In this document: positions 23,748 to 31,772 of the stretch, piece after piece
Layout: each line of letters starts with the position of its first letter
Numbering within the stretch: the stretch's first letter is position 1
Source: JBPCPM01 sp050999155
Lineage (GTDB): Bacteria > Actinomycetota > Thermoleophilia > Solirubrobacterales > 70-9
Assembly: GCA_050999155.1 (NCBI GenBank)
Contig: JBPCPM010000016.1
Coordinates: 1-64,000, forward strand
DNA length: 64,000 nucleotides
Direction of reading: 5' to 3'
Made by a program: the position numbers and the translations under genes
The notes under the pieces: model-generated
Told to the model about the DNA's origin: nothing
Databases searched by the model: none
Seen by the model: only the letters and a program-made list of their open reading frames with translations

Positions 23748-24686
23748 GTGACGTCCAACCGGACCACAGTGCCGCCGGTCGCCGAGCTCGAGCGGATCTG
23801 CGGCGGCGAGGGGCGCGGCAGCGACGAGCCCCGCAACGTGCGGTTCCTCTACGCCCGCCTGGTCCGCAAGCTCTCGATCCGCCTCACCTGGGTCCTGCTG
23901 AAGCTCGGGATCGGGGCCGACGGCGCCACCCTGCTGGGTATCGGCGTCGGGCTGGTGGGGGCGGTCATGCTCGGCACGGCGGACGCCTGGCTGCTGCTGG
24001 CCGGCCTCGTGCTGTTGCAACTGTCGTTCGTCCTCGACTACTCCGACGGCGAGGTCGCCCGGTTCCGGGGAACCTCGGGACCCGCGGGCGGCTACCTCGA
24101 CTGGATCGGCCACTACTACCTCCCGGCCGTCACGACCGGGGCCCTGGCCTGGGGGGCCGTCGTCTCCGGTGGAACACCGTGGCTGCTGGCCGCCGCCGGA
24201 GTGATGGTGCTCGGCCTGGTGCGGGTTCCCTACTCGGCCCGTGACCATGTCCTGCTCGGCCTGTGGCGCGACGACGAGCCGCTCGGGCACGATCCGGCGT
24301 TCCGCCGGGCAGTCCTGGCCCGTCAGGGCGGAGACCCGGACACCATCGACCCCGCTGAACAGCGCAACTGGCGAGAGGGAGTCGGCGGCGGCGGCTTGAT
24401 GTGGCGGCGCTACACGAACCTCGGGCAGCTGCTCGTCTTCCCCGGGTTCGTCAACGTCGTCACGTTCGTGGTCGTGGTCGACGTCGTGATCGCCGACGGC
24501 TTCCCGGGAGTGGACTCGTCGATCGCCCGCGGCATCCTGCTTGTCGGGCTCGGGGTGATCCACCTCCTGCACCAGCTCCGGGCAGCCGGGCAGAGCGTCC
24601 GGATCCTGCGCACCCTCGGCTCCTCCGCGGCGCCGGCCGATCAGGAGCCCGCGGCCTCGTCCTCGTCGCGCACCTCCGCCTCGTAG
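23748..24686 (+). CDS. CDP-alcohol phosphotransferase with D-to-H signature change
   Basis: 312 residues, membrane protein with about six to seven helices. The CDP-alcohol phosphotransferase signature DXXDGXXARX8GX3DX3D is present as DYSDGEVAR, then 8 residues, then GGYLDWIGH. The first three aspartates are intact but the fourth, which in characterised enzymes is the proposed catalytic base, is His. The enzyme should transfer a phospho-alcohol from a CDP donor to an acceptor hydroxyl in the membrane. The divergent nucleotidyltransferase and G1P dehydrogenase suggest CDP-glycerol (from G1P) as donor. GTG 23748 is chosen for its -10-like TATTCT. The 3' end overlaps the convergent flippase gene by 46 bp. 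Confidence 0.85.
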   Translation: MTSNRTTVPPVAELERICGGEGRGSDEPRNVRFLYARLVRKLSIRLTWVLLKLGIGADGATLLGIGVGLVGAVMLGTADAWLLLAGLVLLQLSFVLDYSDGEVARFRGTSGPAGGYLDWIGHYYLPAVTTGALAWGAVVSGGTPWLLAAAGVMVLGLVRVPYSARDHVLLGLWRDDEPLGHDPAFRRAVLARQGGDPDTIDPAEQRNWREGVGGGGLMWRRYTNLGQLLVFPGFVNVVTFVVVVDVVIADGFPGVDSSIARGILLVGLGVIHLLHQLRAAGQSVRILRTLGSSAAPADQEPAASSSSRTSAS

Positions 24687-26188
24687 GGCGCGGGCAACGG
24701 GGCCTGGTCTGTCGCCGGGCTGCCCGGCGCGTCGCGGCTGTCCCGCCAGGCCCGTACCCGAGGCGGGATTCCCGCCACCGCGGCCCGCTCCTCCGGCGTG
24801 AGGAACCCGGAGATGGCCAACAGCGCCGGGTAGGTCAGCCACAGCCCGCTGCGAATCGCGAACGCGACGACCCCCTCGTCACCGGCCAGCAGCTCACCGA
24901 TCACCACCAGCGCACCCGCGAACCCGACAGCGGCGGCTAGACGGATCCACTGCAGGGCGACGGGAAACAGCCGGCGGGTGACCAGCACCAGGCCGACCAG
25001 CATCACGAGGTAGGACGCGATCAGCGCGATGCCGGCGCCCACGATCCCCAACGGCGGAATCAGCAGGGCGTTGAGCCCGACGTTCGACGCCGTCGCGACC
25101 GCGATGACCGGCACGTTGGCCTCCGTCCGTCCGGTGCGACCGACGGCCACGAGCAACACGAGCTGGACGGCGTACAAGCTGACCCCGGTGGCCACCAGGG
25201 GAACCGCCTTCCACGCCTCGAAGAACTCGGGAGCGGCCAGCAGGCGTACGAGCCAGCGGCTCAGCAACGCGAGGCCCGTGACGGCAAACGCACACAAGGC
25301 CACGAACCACGTGACCACGAGCCCGTAGGTGACGCTCGCCTCCCGGTCGTCGCGGATCCCGTAGGCCAGCGGCGGCCACGCGAGCTGGAAGCCGCGCACG
25401 AGCACGGTGAGCACCTGGGCGAATTTCACGGCGAGGGCGTAGAGGCCCGCCTCGGCCAAGCCTGCGAGCCGCGCCAGCATCACGCGATCGATGAAGTTCA
25501 GTGCGTACAGCGACAGCTCGGCCGGGACCGTCGGGCCGCCGAACCGCACGAGCCGCCGCAGCACCGCAAGGTCCGGCACCAGCGCCAGCCGGCGCCGGTG
25601 CACGGCCAGCAGGCCGACCAGTACCACGGCCGAGGCTCCGAAGTTGCCGAGCAGCAGCCCCTCGGCCCCCCGCTCGGCTCCGACGACGAGGGCCACGGTG
25701 AGACCGATCGTCAGCACCACGTTGAGGCCGGTGACGAGGAAGTACTCCCGGGCGCGCTCGTCGAGGCGGTAGAGGGCGAGCAGCAACTCGTAGACGGTGA
25801 ACACGAGCAAGCCGAACACCGCGATCCGGACAAGCCCGGCGTCCTCGCTTCCCAGGACGAGTGCGGCCACCGGCTCGGCCGCCAGGGCCAGTACAAGCGA
25901 CCCCGCCACCGTGGTCCACAGCAGGGATGCGAACGCCGTCCGCACCACCGCGTCGCGGTCGGCGTCGGCCCGGTGGTAGAAGCGCAACAGCGCCTCGATC
26001 ATCCCCACGCGCAAGACGATGCTGCTCGCGATGACCATGACCAGCAGCACCTCGGCCGCGCCATAGTCCGCCGGGGTGAGAAACCGGGTGTAGACCGGCA
26101 GCAGCGCGACCGCCACCACCTTGGCCAGGACGCTGGAGGCGGTGTAGGCCGCCCCGGTGCTCGCCAGCCGCCGCAGCGTGCCGAGCAT
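24641..26188 (-). CDS. Polysaccharide flippase (Wzx/MATE-like)
   Basis: 515 residues, 13-14 predicted membrane helices, beginning MLGTLRRLASTGAAYTASSVLAKVVAVALLPVYTRFLTPADYG. This N-terminus is the hallmark of Wzx/RfbX-type lipid-linked oligosaccharide flippases (MOP superfamily). It should move an undecaprenyl-linked repeat unit across the membrane. The C-terminal ~40 residues form an acidic cytoplasmic tail. ATG overlaps by one base the stop of the O-antigen-ligase-like gene upstream, so they are one transcript. The 3' end is convergent and overlapping with the CDP-alcohol phosphotransferase gene, tying their expression together physically. Confidence 0.9.
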   Translation of the reverse strand: MLGTLRRLASTGAAYTASSVLAKVVAVALLPVYTRFLTPADYGAAEVLLVMVIASSIVLRVGMIEALLRFYHRADADRDAVVRTAFASLLWTTVAGSLVLALAAEPVAALVLGSEDAGLVRIAVFGLLVFTVYELLLALYRLDERAREYFLVTGLNVVLTIGLTVALVVGAERGAEGLLLGNFGASAVVLVGLLAVHRRRLALVPDLAVLRRLVRFGGPTVPAELSLYALNFIDRVMLARLAGLAEAGLYALAVKFAQVLTVLVRGFQLAWPPLAYGIRDDREASVTYGLVVTWFVALCAFAVTGLALLSRWLVRLLAAPEFFEAWKAVPLVATGVSLYAVQLVLLVAVGRTGRTEANVPVIAVATASNVGLNALLIPPLGIVGAGIALIASYLVMLVGLVLVTRRLFPVALQWIRLAAAVGFAGALVVIGELLAGDEGVVAFAIRSGLWLTYPALLAISGFLTPEERAAVAGIPPRVRAWRDSRDAPGSPATDQAPLPAPYEAEVRDEDEAAGS

Positions 26189-27819
26189 CAGCCGGCCGGT
26201 TCCGGCACCGGCCGCTCCGGCTCGGCGGGCGGCTGCCGCGTCTGCGGCTCGATCGCCTGCGCCCGGACGGCGAAGGCCACTGCCGTCCCGAGCAGGGCCC
26301 AGGTCATCGGGTCGGACAGGAAGGCCGCGTAGGCCAGCGAGTGCACGAACAGGGCGCCGAAGGCGGCGGCGAGCCCGACGCGCACGACAGGGGGTGGCCC
26401 GCCCGAGCGACCCCCGCCGAGCCCCGGCGCGGACCGGGAGAGTCCGGTGAGCAGGGTCGCCACGGCCCCGGCCAACAGGGCGACATAGGCCGCTATTCCC
26501 AGCACGCCCTGTTCCGCGGCAACGGTGATCGGCTCGGTGTGCGACGCCGAGACCGCCTCGCGCTGGCCGGCGTCCTGGCGGTCACGGTACGCACGCGAGA
26601 ACGACCCCGAGCCGTGGCCGATCAGGGGCCGGTCAGCCACAAGGCCGAGTCCGCCCTCGACCAGCTTCGAGCGGCCGCTGGTGGCGCGGTCGATCGATCG
26701 ATCGGATCCGGTGTCCAGGCGCACCAGGCTCCCGAACCCGAAGACGACGACGAGCGCCGCCACCACTCCTGCTCCGAGGGCCGCCGCCGTCCAGCGCCAG
26801 CTCCAGCGCAGCGCCGCAACCACGGCAAGCCCGGCCATCAGGGCCGCAAAGCTCGACTGGGAGAGGGTCACCACCATGCCCGCCCACAGCACCGCGAGCG
26901 CGACCGCCAGCCCGAGCACCGGCCACGACCGGCGCAACCACACGAGCCATGCCGTGACGCCGAGCATCACCAGGGCCAGGAACCGCCCGAAGATGTTCGG
27001 GTCGAAGAACACCGAGTTGACGCGGAAGTAGGTCTCGAACTGGTTGGAGCTGATGACCTTCGCGTTCCAGAACACCTCCCGCGCCTGGTACTCGTAGAGG
27101 CCGACGAGGCTGAACACCAGCGCCTCCGCCATCAGCACTCCGAAGCACGTCACCGCCAGGCGCCTGGTCCACTGCGTGTGCGCGAGCAGCGAGAACAGCA
27201 GCGTGAACGGCACGAGGAAGAACCCGGCCTGGCGAGCGGCCGCTCCGACATCGTCGGAGTACCCGGCCTGCAGCCCGTACAGCGCGACAACCGCGGCCAG
27301 GGCGAGCTGCAGCCGCCGCGGAGCCCCGGCCCAGCCTCGCGCGATCTTGCGCCGCTCCGCGACCCGTTCCGGGGGCTCAGGTGTCGTCGCCGGCGCGGCC
27401 TTCCCGGCGGCCCGCTCCCGCCACCATGTCACTGCCACACCCGCAGCAATGACGGCGTACAGCGGCGCCAGCAGGCTCACTGTCGACGAACCGATCTCCA
27501 GCGGGAGGCGAAACGGCAGCACGGCGATGAGGGCGACCGGCAGGGCGACGGGCCAGCGGGCGAACACCGCAGCCAGGCCTCCGACGGCGATCACCCCTGC
27601 TCCGGCGAGGATCCCCAGCGCCGGAAGGTGGTCGGCCAGTGAGCCGGTGATGGAGCCGGCGCCCTCCAGCCCGACGATCCCCACGGCCAGCACGCCGGCG
27701 CCGATCATCGCCCGCACGCGGCGGCGCGGATCGCGGACGGCCAGCGAGGCGGCGGCCGCCGAGCACGCAGCGAGTACCGCGAGCCACAGGGGAATGTCGG
27801 CGACGGCCACGAGAGGCAT
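26188..27819 (-). CDS. O-antigen ligase/polymerase-like membrane protein (Wzy/WaaL family)
   Basis: 543 residues with 11-13 membrane helices. The Wzy_C-like region contains a large extracytoplasmic loop with LIGHGSGSFSRAYRDR and a following histidine (SASHTEPITVAAEQGVLGI). This arrangement is typical of ligases and polymerases that use undecaprenyl-diphosphate-linked glycans. Whether it polymerises repeat units or ligates the chain to an acceptor cannot be told. A GATAAT hexamer 8 nt upstream of the ATG marks it as the first gene of the ligase-flippase operon. The C-terminal 25 residues are Pro/Glu-rich. Confidence 0.87.
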   Translation of the reverse strand: MPLVAVADIPLWLAVLAACSAAAASLAVRDPRRRVRAMIGAGVLAVGIVGLEGAGSITGSLADHLPALGILAGAGVIAVGGLAAVFARWPVALPVALIAVLPFRLPLEIGSSTVSLLAPLYAVIAAGVAVTWWRERAAGKAAPATTPEPPERVAERRKIARGWAGAPRRLQLALAAVVALYGLQAGYSDDVGAAARQAGFFLVPFTLLFSLLAHTQWTRRLAVTCFGVLMAEALVFSLVGLYEYQAREVFWNAKVISSNQFETYFRVNSVFFDPNIFGRFLALVMLGVTAWLVWLRRSWPVLGLAVALAVLWAGMVVTLSQSSFAALMAGLAVVAALRWSWRWTAAALGAGVVAALVVVFGFGSLVRLDTGSDRSIDRATSGRSKLVEGGLGLVADRPLIGHGSGSFSRAYRDRQDAGQREAVSASHTEPITVAAEQGVLGIAAYVALLAGAVATLLTGLSRSAPGLGGGRSGGPPPVVRVGLAAAFGALFVHSLAYAAFLSDPMTWALLGTAVAFAVRAQAIEPQTRQPPAEPERPVPEPAG

Positions 27820-27827
27820 GACCGCGC

Positions 27828-27833
27828 ATTATC
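27828..27833 (-). promoter_or_regulatory. -10 hexamer GATAAT
   Basis: GATAAT on the minus strand, 8 nt upstream of the ATG of the O-antigen-ligase-like gene; a predicted leaderless promoter for the ligase-flippase pair. Confidence 0.5.
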
Positions 27834-27884
27834 GACCGCCGCTCGGGCGACGCGGCGCCGGACCGCGCCGCCGGGCCGGGGCGC

Positions 27885-29675
27885 CTACCCCTGCAGGAGG
27901 TCGACCAGGCGCCGGAAGACGCGCCGCACATCGCCGTTGCCGTCGGTGGCTTCGGCAAACCCACGGGGATTGAGGCGGATCACGATGCCCTTGCCGAAGC
28001 GGTAGGCCGGAGCCGCCAATCCACCCTCCTCCGGCCCAGCCCCGCTGCGAAGGCTCCCCTGCTCGGGCAGCCCGATGCTCCGCTCGACCGTCGAGAACCG
28101 GCCGAAGCTCGGTACCACCTCGGCGAAGAGCCCCAGGTCGTCGCGGGCCACCTCCAGCGGCCCGGCGGGGACATCCTCGAGCGCGGTCCGCTCCCCGAAC
28201 GGATCCTCGGCCGACCGGCGTCCGCCGCTGCGCAACTCGGTCTCGCCCAGCTCGAGCTGCCGGTGGAAGGCGTCGGGGGCGACCCAGGCGACACGCAACC
28301 CCTTCCGGACCGCGTCCGCGAGGAGGCGCCCGGCAGCCGGGGGAAACCAGCGCTCGTCGCCCACGAAGATCATGCCCCGGTAGTCCGACGGGTCCGGCCC
28401 CTGCCCTCGGGCCAGGGCGATGTCCGTCGTCACGTCGGCGCCGGCCCGGGCGCGTGACAGTGCCTCCATCACCGGCTGCACCCTGGAGCGGAACCCCTGC
28501 GGCAGGCCTCTGCCGGTGATCGGCCGGTCGCGGCCCACCGCACCGTCGGCCGCCAGGGTTTCACCCCAGCCGTCCCCGTCGGTATCCAGGGCGTTGGTGG
28601 CCTGCCACGCGGCGGCGGGCAGCACCGCCAGGACCCGCCCGGGATCGGTCGAGCGCACCGTGAACGGCGTGGCGTACCGGAACCGCGCGGATTGCATCTC
28701 GAGCAGGAACACGCCGGCGCGGCGGGGCACGGGCGGCCGCAGGCTCTGGTCGCCCCGAGCCCGACTGACGCCCCGTTGCGAAGGCCGGGCGGCGCCAAGG
28801 CGCCGGATCGCCCAGCGGTAGCTGGAGCGGTGGGTGTCGACACGGAAGCGGACCTGGCTGCCCGCGGTGACCGGGCCTTCGGGCCCACGGGCCTCGAGGT
28901 AGCGGACACGCAGGCCGGGCTTGCCGGGAACGTCGGCCTCCGAGCGGACGGGCGGAAGCGTCCGTGGCGTCGTCCCCTTGTTGCCTGCCGCGTCACGGAC
29001 CTTGACGGCGATCAGGTAGTTGCCCGGCGGCGCCGGCTCGCCGTCGACCTGCCCGTCCCAGGCCTGCAGGCTTTCGCCCTTGCGGCCACGGAACCTGGCC
29101 ACCTCCCGCGACCTACCGCTGCCCGTCCGGTAGACGATGAAGGTGGGCCGGGAGCCCGCGCCCTGACCGGTGGGGCCCCTGTAGCGGAATCGGATCACGT
29201 CGGCCCGTCCGTCGCCGTCGGGCGAGGCGACGCGGGGAGTGACGCGCGCGATCCGCGGACTCGGCGGCGTGGTGTCGACCACGATCTTCCGGGGGCTCGT
29301 GACCGACCGGCCCTCGTCACGGAGCACGACCCGGAGCCGATAGTCGCCGTCCGCGACGATCTGCCCCTCGTCGGACCGCCCGTTCCACCGAAACCGCTGG
29401 GGCGACCCGGGACGAAGACGGCGATCGGCGTCCAGCGTCCGGACGACCTCGTCGGAGGCGTCGATGATCTCGATATCGGCGACGTCGGACTCCTGGACGC
29501 GGAAGGAGATCCGCGCGACGTCACGCGTGCCGTCGCCGTCGGGGGAGATCGCCGACGTGAACGACAAGCGGGAGATCACGGGGGGAGCCTGCTTGATTCG
29601 CGCGGCCACGAAGAAGGCGCCGAACGTGGCGAGAACGAGGCCCGCGAACACCATCCGGATGACGATGCGCGTCAC
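27885..29675 (-). CDS. Membrane-anchored protein with FlgD-type Ig domains
   Basis: 596 residues from GTG 29675. One N-terminal membrane anchor (~7-27, IRMVFAGLVLATFGAFFVAA) precedes two FlgD/CHU_C-like Ig modules. Each starts with a SPDGDG signature (ISPDGDGTRDVARISFRV, ASPDGDGRADVIRFRY), and a WNGRSDEGQIVADGDYRLRV repeat is typical of FlgD-Ig. A further beta module follows to ~350. The C-terminal ~250 residues (PGRVLAVLPAAAWQATNALDTDGDGW and GMIFVGDERWFPPAAGRLL) look like a DMF-beta/glutamine-amidotransferase-like domain. It is probably exported and binds or processes something at the cell surface. GTG overlaps the preceding histidine-phosphatase stop as GTGA. Confidence 0.8.
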   Translation of the reverse strand: MTRIVIRMVFAGLVLATFGAFFVAARIKQAPPVISRLSFTSAISPDGDGTRDVARISFRVQESDVADIEIIDASDEVVRTLDADRRLRPGSPQRFRWNGRSDEGQIVADGDYRLRVVLRDEGRSVTSPRKIVVDTTPPSPRIARVTPRVASPDGDGRADVIRFRYRGPTGQGAGSRPTFIVYRTGSGRSREVARFRGRKGESLQAWDGQVDGEPAPPGNYLIAVKVRDAAGNKGTTPRTLPPVRSEADVPGKPGLRVRYLEARGPEGPVTAGSQVRFRVDTHRSSYRWAIRRLGAARPSQRGVSRARGDQSLRPPVPRRAGVFLLEMQSARFRYATPFTVRSTDPGRVLAVLPAAAWQATNALDTDGDGWGETLAADGAVGRDRPITGRGLPQGFRSRVQPVMEALSRARAGADVTTDIALARGQGPDPSDYRGMIFVGDERWFPPAAGRLLADAVRKGLRVAWVAPDAFHRQLELGETELRSGGRRSAEDPFGERTALEDVPAGPLEVARDDLGLFAEVVPSFGRFSTVERSIGLPEQGSLRSGAGPEEGGLAAPAYRFGKGIVIRLNPRGFAEATDGNGDVRRVFRRLVDLLQG

Positions 29676-30283
29676 GCGAGCCCCACCGGCCGGCCGGCCT
29701 GGTCGAGACCGAACATCGAGCAGTTGGGAACCTCGAGATCGTGGAAGCGCTCGAGGTCGTCGGCGAGCAGGCAGCGGATCGTGCCTCCGTGACAGACCGC
29801 GACCGCCGGCAGAGGGCCGGCCAGGATGTCCCCGACCGCGGCCCGGGCCCGCTGCTGGTGCTCGGCCAGGCTCTCGCCGCCGGGGAACCGGAAGCCGGAT
29901 CCGGCGGCGCGCCAATCGGCCCACGCGTCGGGCTCGTCTCGTTGGACGTCGGAGAGCCGCAGGCCCTCCCACCGTCCCCGGTCGGACTCGCGGAGCCGTT
30001 CGTCGACGGCCTGCGCGAGGCCCAGCCGGCGACCGAGCGCGTCGGCGGTGGCGGCCGCGCGCACGAGGTCGCTGCCGACCAGGTGCCGGTAGCCGCCGCC
30101 GGGACGCGACGTCGCGGCGAGCTCAGCCGCCTGCGTGTGCCCGCGCTCGTTGAGTGGCGTGTCGGTCCAGCCCTGGAACCGGCCGGCGTCGTTGTCGGCG
30201 GTCTCGCCGTGGCGGACCAGCACCACGGCCGCCCCATGGGCACCCGCGTCGGGGAGTCCGGCGACGGCCAGCCGCGCCTTCAC
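29672..30283 (-). CDS. Histidine phosphatase (phosphoglycerate-mutase-like)
   Basis: 203 residues, single-domain histidine phosphatase: VVLVRHGETADNDAGRFQGW with the phosphorylated histidine in RHG, the acid residue in ERLRESDRGRWEGL, and the second catalytic histidine in AVAVCHGGTIRCLL. All core residues are present, so it should remove phosphate from a small molecule in the cytoplasm. GTG overlaps the stop of the phosphosulfolactate-synthase gene as GTGA. I infer that it dephosphorylates phosphosulfolactate in place of the unrelated ComB phosphatase. A general housekeeping phosphatase is the alternative. Confidence 0.88.
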   Translation of the reverse strand: MKARLAVAGLPDAGAHGAAVVLVRHGETADNDAGRFQGWTDTPLNERGHTQAAELAATSRPGGGYRHLVGSDLVRAAATADALGRRLGLAQAVDERLRESDRGRWEGLRLSDVQRDEPDAWADWRAAGSGFRFPGGESLAEHQQRARAAVGDILAGPLPAVAVCHGGTIRCLLADDLERFHDLEVPNCSMFGLDQAGRPVGLA

Positions 30284-31041
30284 TGCAGATCGAGCAGTTG
30301 CCGTGTGGTGTCGGCGCGCAGCCCCAGCCGGAGCGTCTCCAGGGAGATCGCCTCCTCGGGAGCGATGTTTCCGAGGTTGACGTCGCGACCGAACCGCTCG
30401 ATGAACCACACCTGATGGGCCTTGAGCGGCGCCTCGAACAGCAGCCTGGCCGGGTCCACCCGGTTGACGATCTCCTCGATCAGCCCCTCGCGCAGCTCCC
30501 CGGACGGCCGGAAGACCCCGGAGGTGCCGGTCTCGCGGGCCTCGGTGACGACCCACCGGGCACCCGCCTCGAGGTTCTCCTCGATCTCCCGGACCCACTT
30601 GTAGGGGGCGACGATCGCCTGCGGATCCTTCTCGCCCACCTCGGCGAGCACCGTGAAGTCCGCGGCCAGCGAGGAGATCACCTCCAGGACGTGTCCGCGG
30701 TCGAGGTCGAGCGTCCCCTCGGACACCTCGATGTGGGTGATCCGGTGGTCGGTGAGCCAGCGGCGGTAGTCGTCGAGCCGGCCCTGGGCGATCGCGATCT
30801 CGGTGAGCGTCCCACCGAGGTAGACGGGGATGTCCGCCGCGCGATAGCGGTCGAGCTTGGCCTCCAGCCCTGCCGTGACGTATCCGGTCCCCCAGCCGAG
30901 CTTGACCAGGTCGACGTGTCCGGCGGCCGATTCGAGAAGCCCGTCCACCTGAGAGATGGTCAACCCCTTGTCGAGGAGGCTGGTGAGGCCGCGGTCGCGT
31001 GGCCGCGCGGGACGCGGCTCGATGTCGAGGAACCCCTGCAC
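30280..31041 (-). CDS. comA: Phosphosulfolactate synthase
   Basis: 253 residues, TIM-barrel of the ComA family, which adds sulfite to phosphoenolpyruvate to give (2R)-phospho-3-sulfolactate. This is the first step to coenzyme M in methanogens and to 3-sulfolactate in some bacteria (YitD). Landmarks in order: RGLTSLLDKGL, VDLVKLGWGTGYV, IPVYLGGTLTEIA, HIEVSEGTLDL, FTVLAEVGEKDP, and a late LLFEAPLKAHQVWFIERFG. Length matches the family. It overlaps the downstream histidine-phosphatase gene by 4 bp and follows the LytR-C gene by 6 bp. No ComB, ComC or sulfolactate dehydrogenase gene is visible in the window, so the end product is unknown. Confidence 0.88.
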   Translation of the reverse strand: MQGFLDIEPRPARPRDRGLTSLLDKGLTISQVDGLLESAAGHVDLVKLGWGTGYVTAGLEAKLDRYRAADIPVYLGGTLTEIAIAQGRLDDYRRWLTDHRITHIEVSEGTLDLDRGHVLEVISSLAADFTVLAEVGEKDPQAIVAPYKWVREIEENLEAGARWVVTEARETGTSGVFRPSGELREGLIEEIVNRVDPARLLFEAPLKAHQVWFIERFGRDVNLGNIAPEEAISLETLRLGLRADTTRQLLDLQ

Positions 31042-31047
31042 GGCGCT

Positions 31048-31716
31048 TTAGGACGAGCGATCGGAGCCGATGATGACGGCGACCCGTGACTGCGCGGCCA
31101 CCTCCCGGATGGCCGGGGTCATCTCCTCGGTGCGGGGGATGTCCAGGGCGCGGGCCACCGCCTCGGCCTCGGGCTTGCTCCCGCTCACGTACATGACCAC
31201 GGACCGGTCGAACGCCTCGTCGGAGTTCGTGAGCGGGCCGACGCCGAAGCCGTTCTCCTCCACCGTCTCGCCGATGTTGGCGGCGAGCCCGGGGATGCTG
31301 GTGCCGTTGAGCACCGCGACTTCGATGTCCGAAGAACGGACCGACCCTGTCTGCGATGTCGCCCGGCCCTCGTCGACCGTGGAAGCATCCTGCTCTCCGA
31401 CCAGGGCGGTGACCGCGAAGAAGGCGCCCGCGCCGAACACCAGCACGCCGAGGCCGATCAGCAACGGCGCGCGGATCCGCTGCCAGCGGGTCGGCCCGAA
31501 ACCGTGCTCGCGCCGCTCCCGGATCTCGGCCGCCTGCTCGGCGTAGGCCCCGGCCGCCTGGTCGACGGCGGTCGAGGACCGCTCGGGGGCTCGCCCTGCC
31601 CACTCGCGCAGGCGGCGGACGTCGCGCGCCATGGAGAACTGCAGCAGGGCGAAGATCGCCAGACCAAAGAACGAGGCGATCCCCAGGAACGAGCCGATGC
31701 GTTCTACGAGTTCCAT
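31048..31716 (-). CDS. LytR C-terminal domain membrane protein
   Basis: 222 residues with an N-terminal membrane helix (~10-27), a charged cytoplasmic coil (ARDVRRLREWAGRAPER...), and a second helix (~84-106). The extracellular LytR cell-envelope-related C-terminal domain (PF13399-type) has IEVAVLNGTSIPGLAANIGETV and VVMYVSGSKPEAEAVARALDI. The catalytic LCP domain is absent, so this is a stand-alone binding or regulatory module, perhaps for wall polymers. TAGGAT 9 nt upstream of ATG marks it as the probable first gene of the LytR-C, comA, phosphatase, FlgD-Ig operon. Confidence 0.85.
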   Translation of the reverse strand: MELVERIGSFLGIASFFGLAIFALLQFSMARDVRRLREWAGRAPERSSTAVDQAAGAYAEQAAEIRERREHGFGPTRWQRIRAPLLIGLGVLVFGAGAFFAVTALVGEQDASTVDEGRATSQTGSVRSSDIEVAVLNGTSIPGLAANIGETVEENGFGVGPLTNSDEAFDRSVVMYVSGSKPEAEAVARALDIPRTEEMTPAIREVAAQSRVAVIIGSDRSS

Positions 31717-31725
31717 CGCGGGCGA

Positions 31726-31731
31726 ATCCTA
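31726..31731 (-). promoter_or_regulatory. -10 hexamer TAGGAT
   Basis: TAGGAT on the minus strand, 9 nt upstream of the LytR-C gene ATG; the predicted promoter of the four-gene comA operon. Confidence 0.5.
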
Positions 31732-31772
31732 CGGAGCGCCACGGCCGGGCACGGTGCCGCCGGCCGCAGGGC

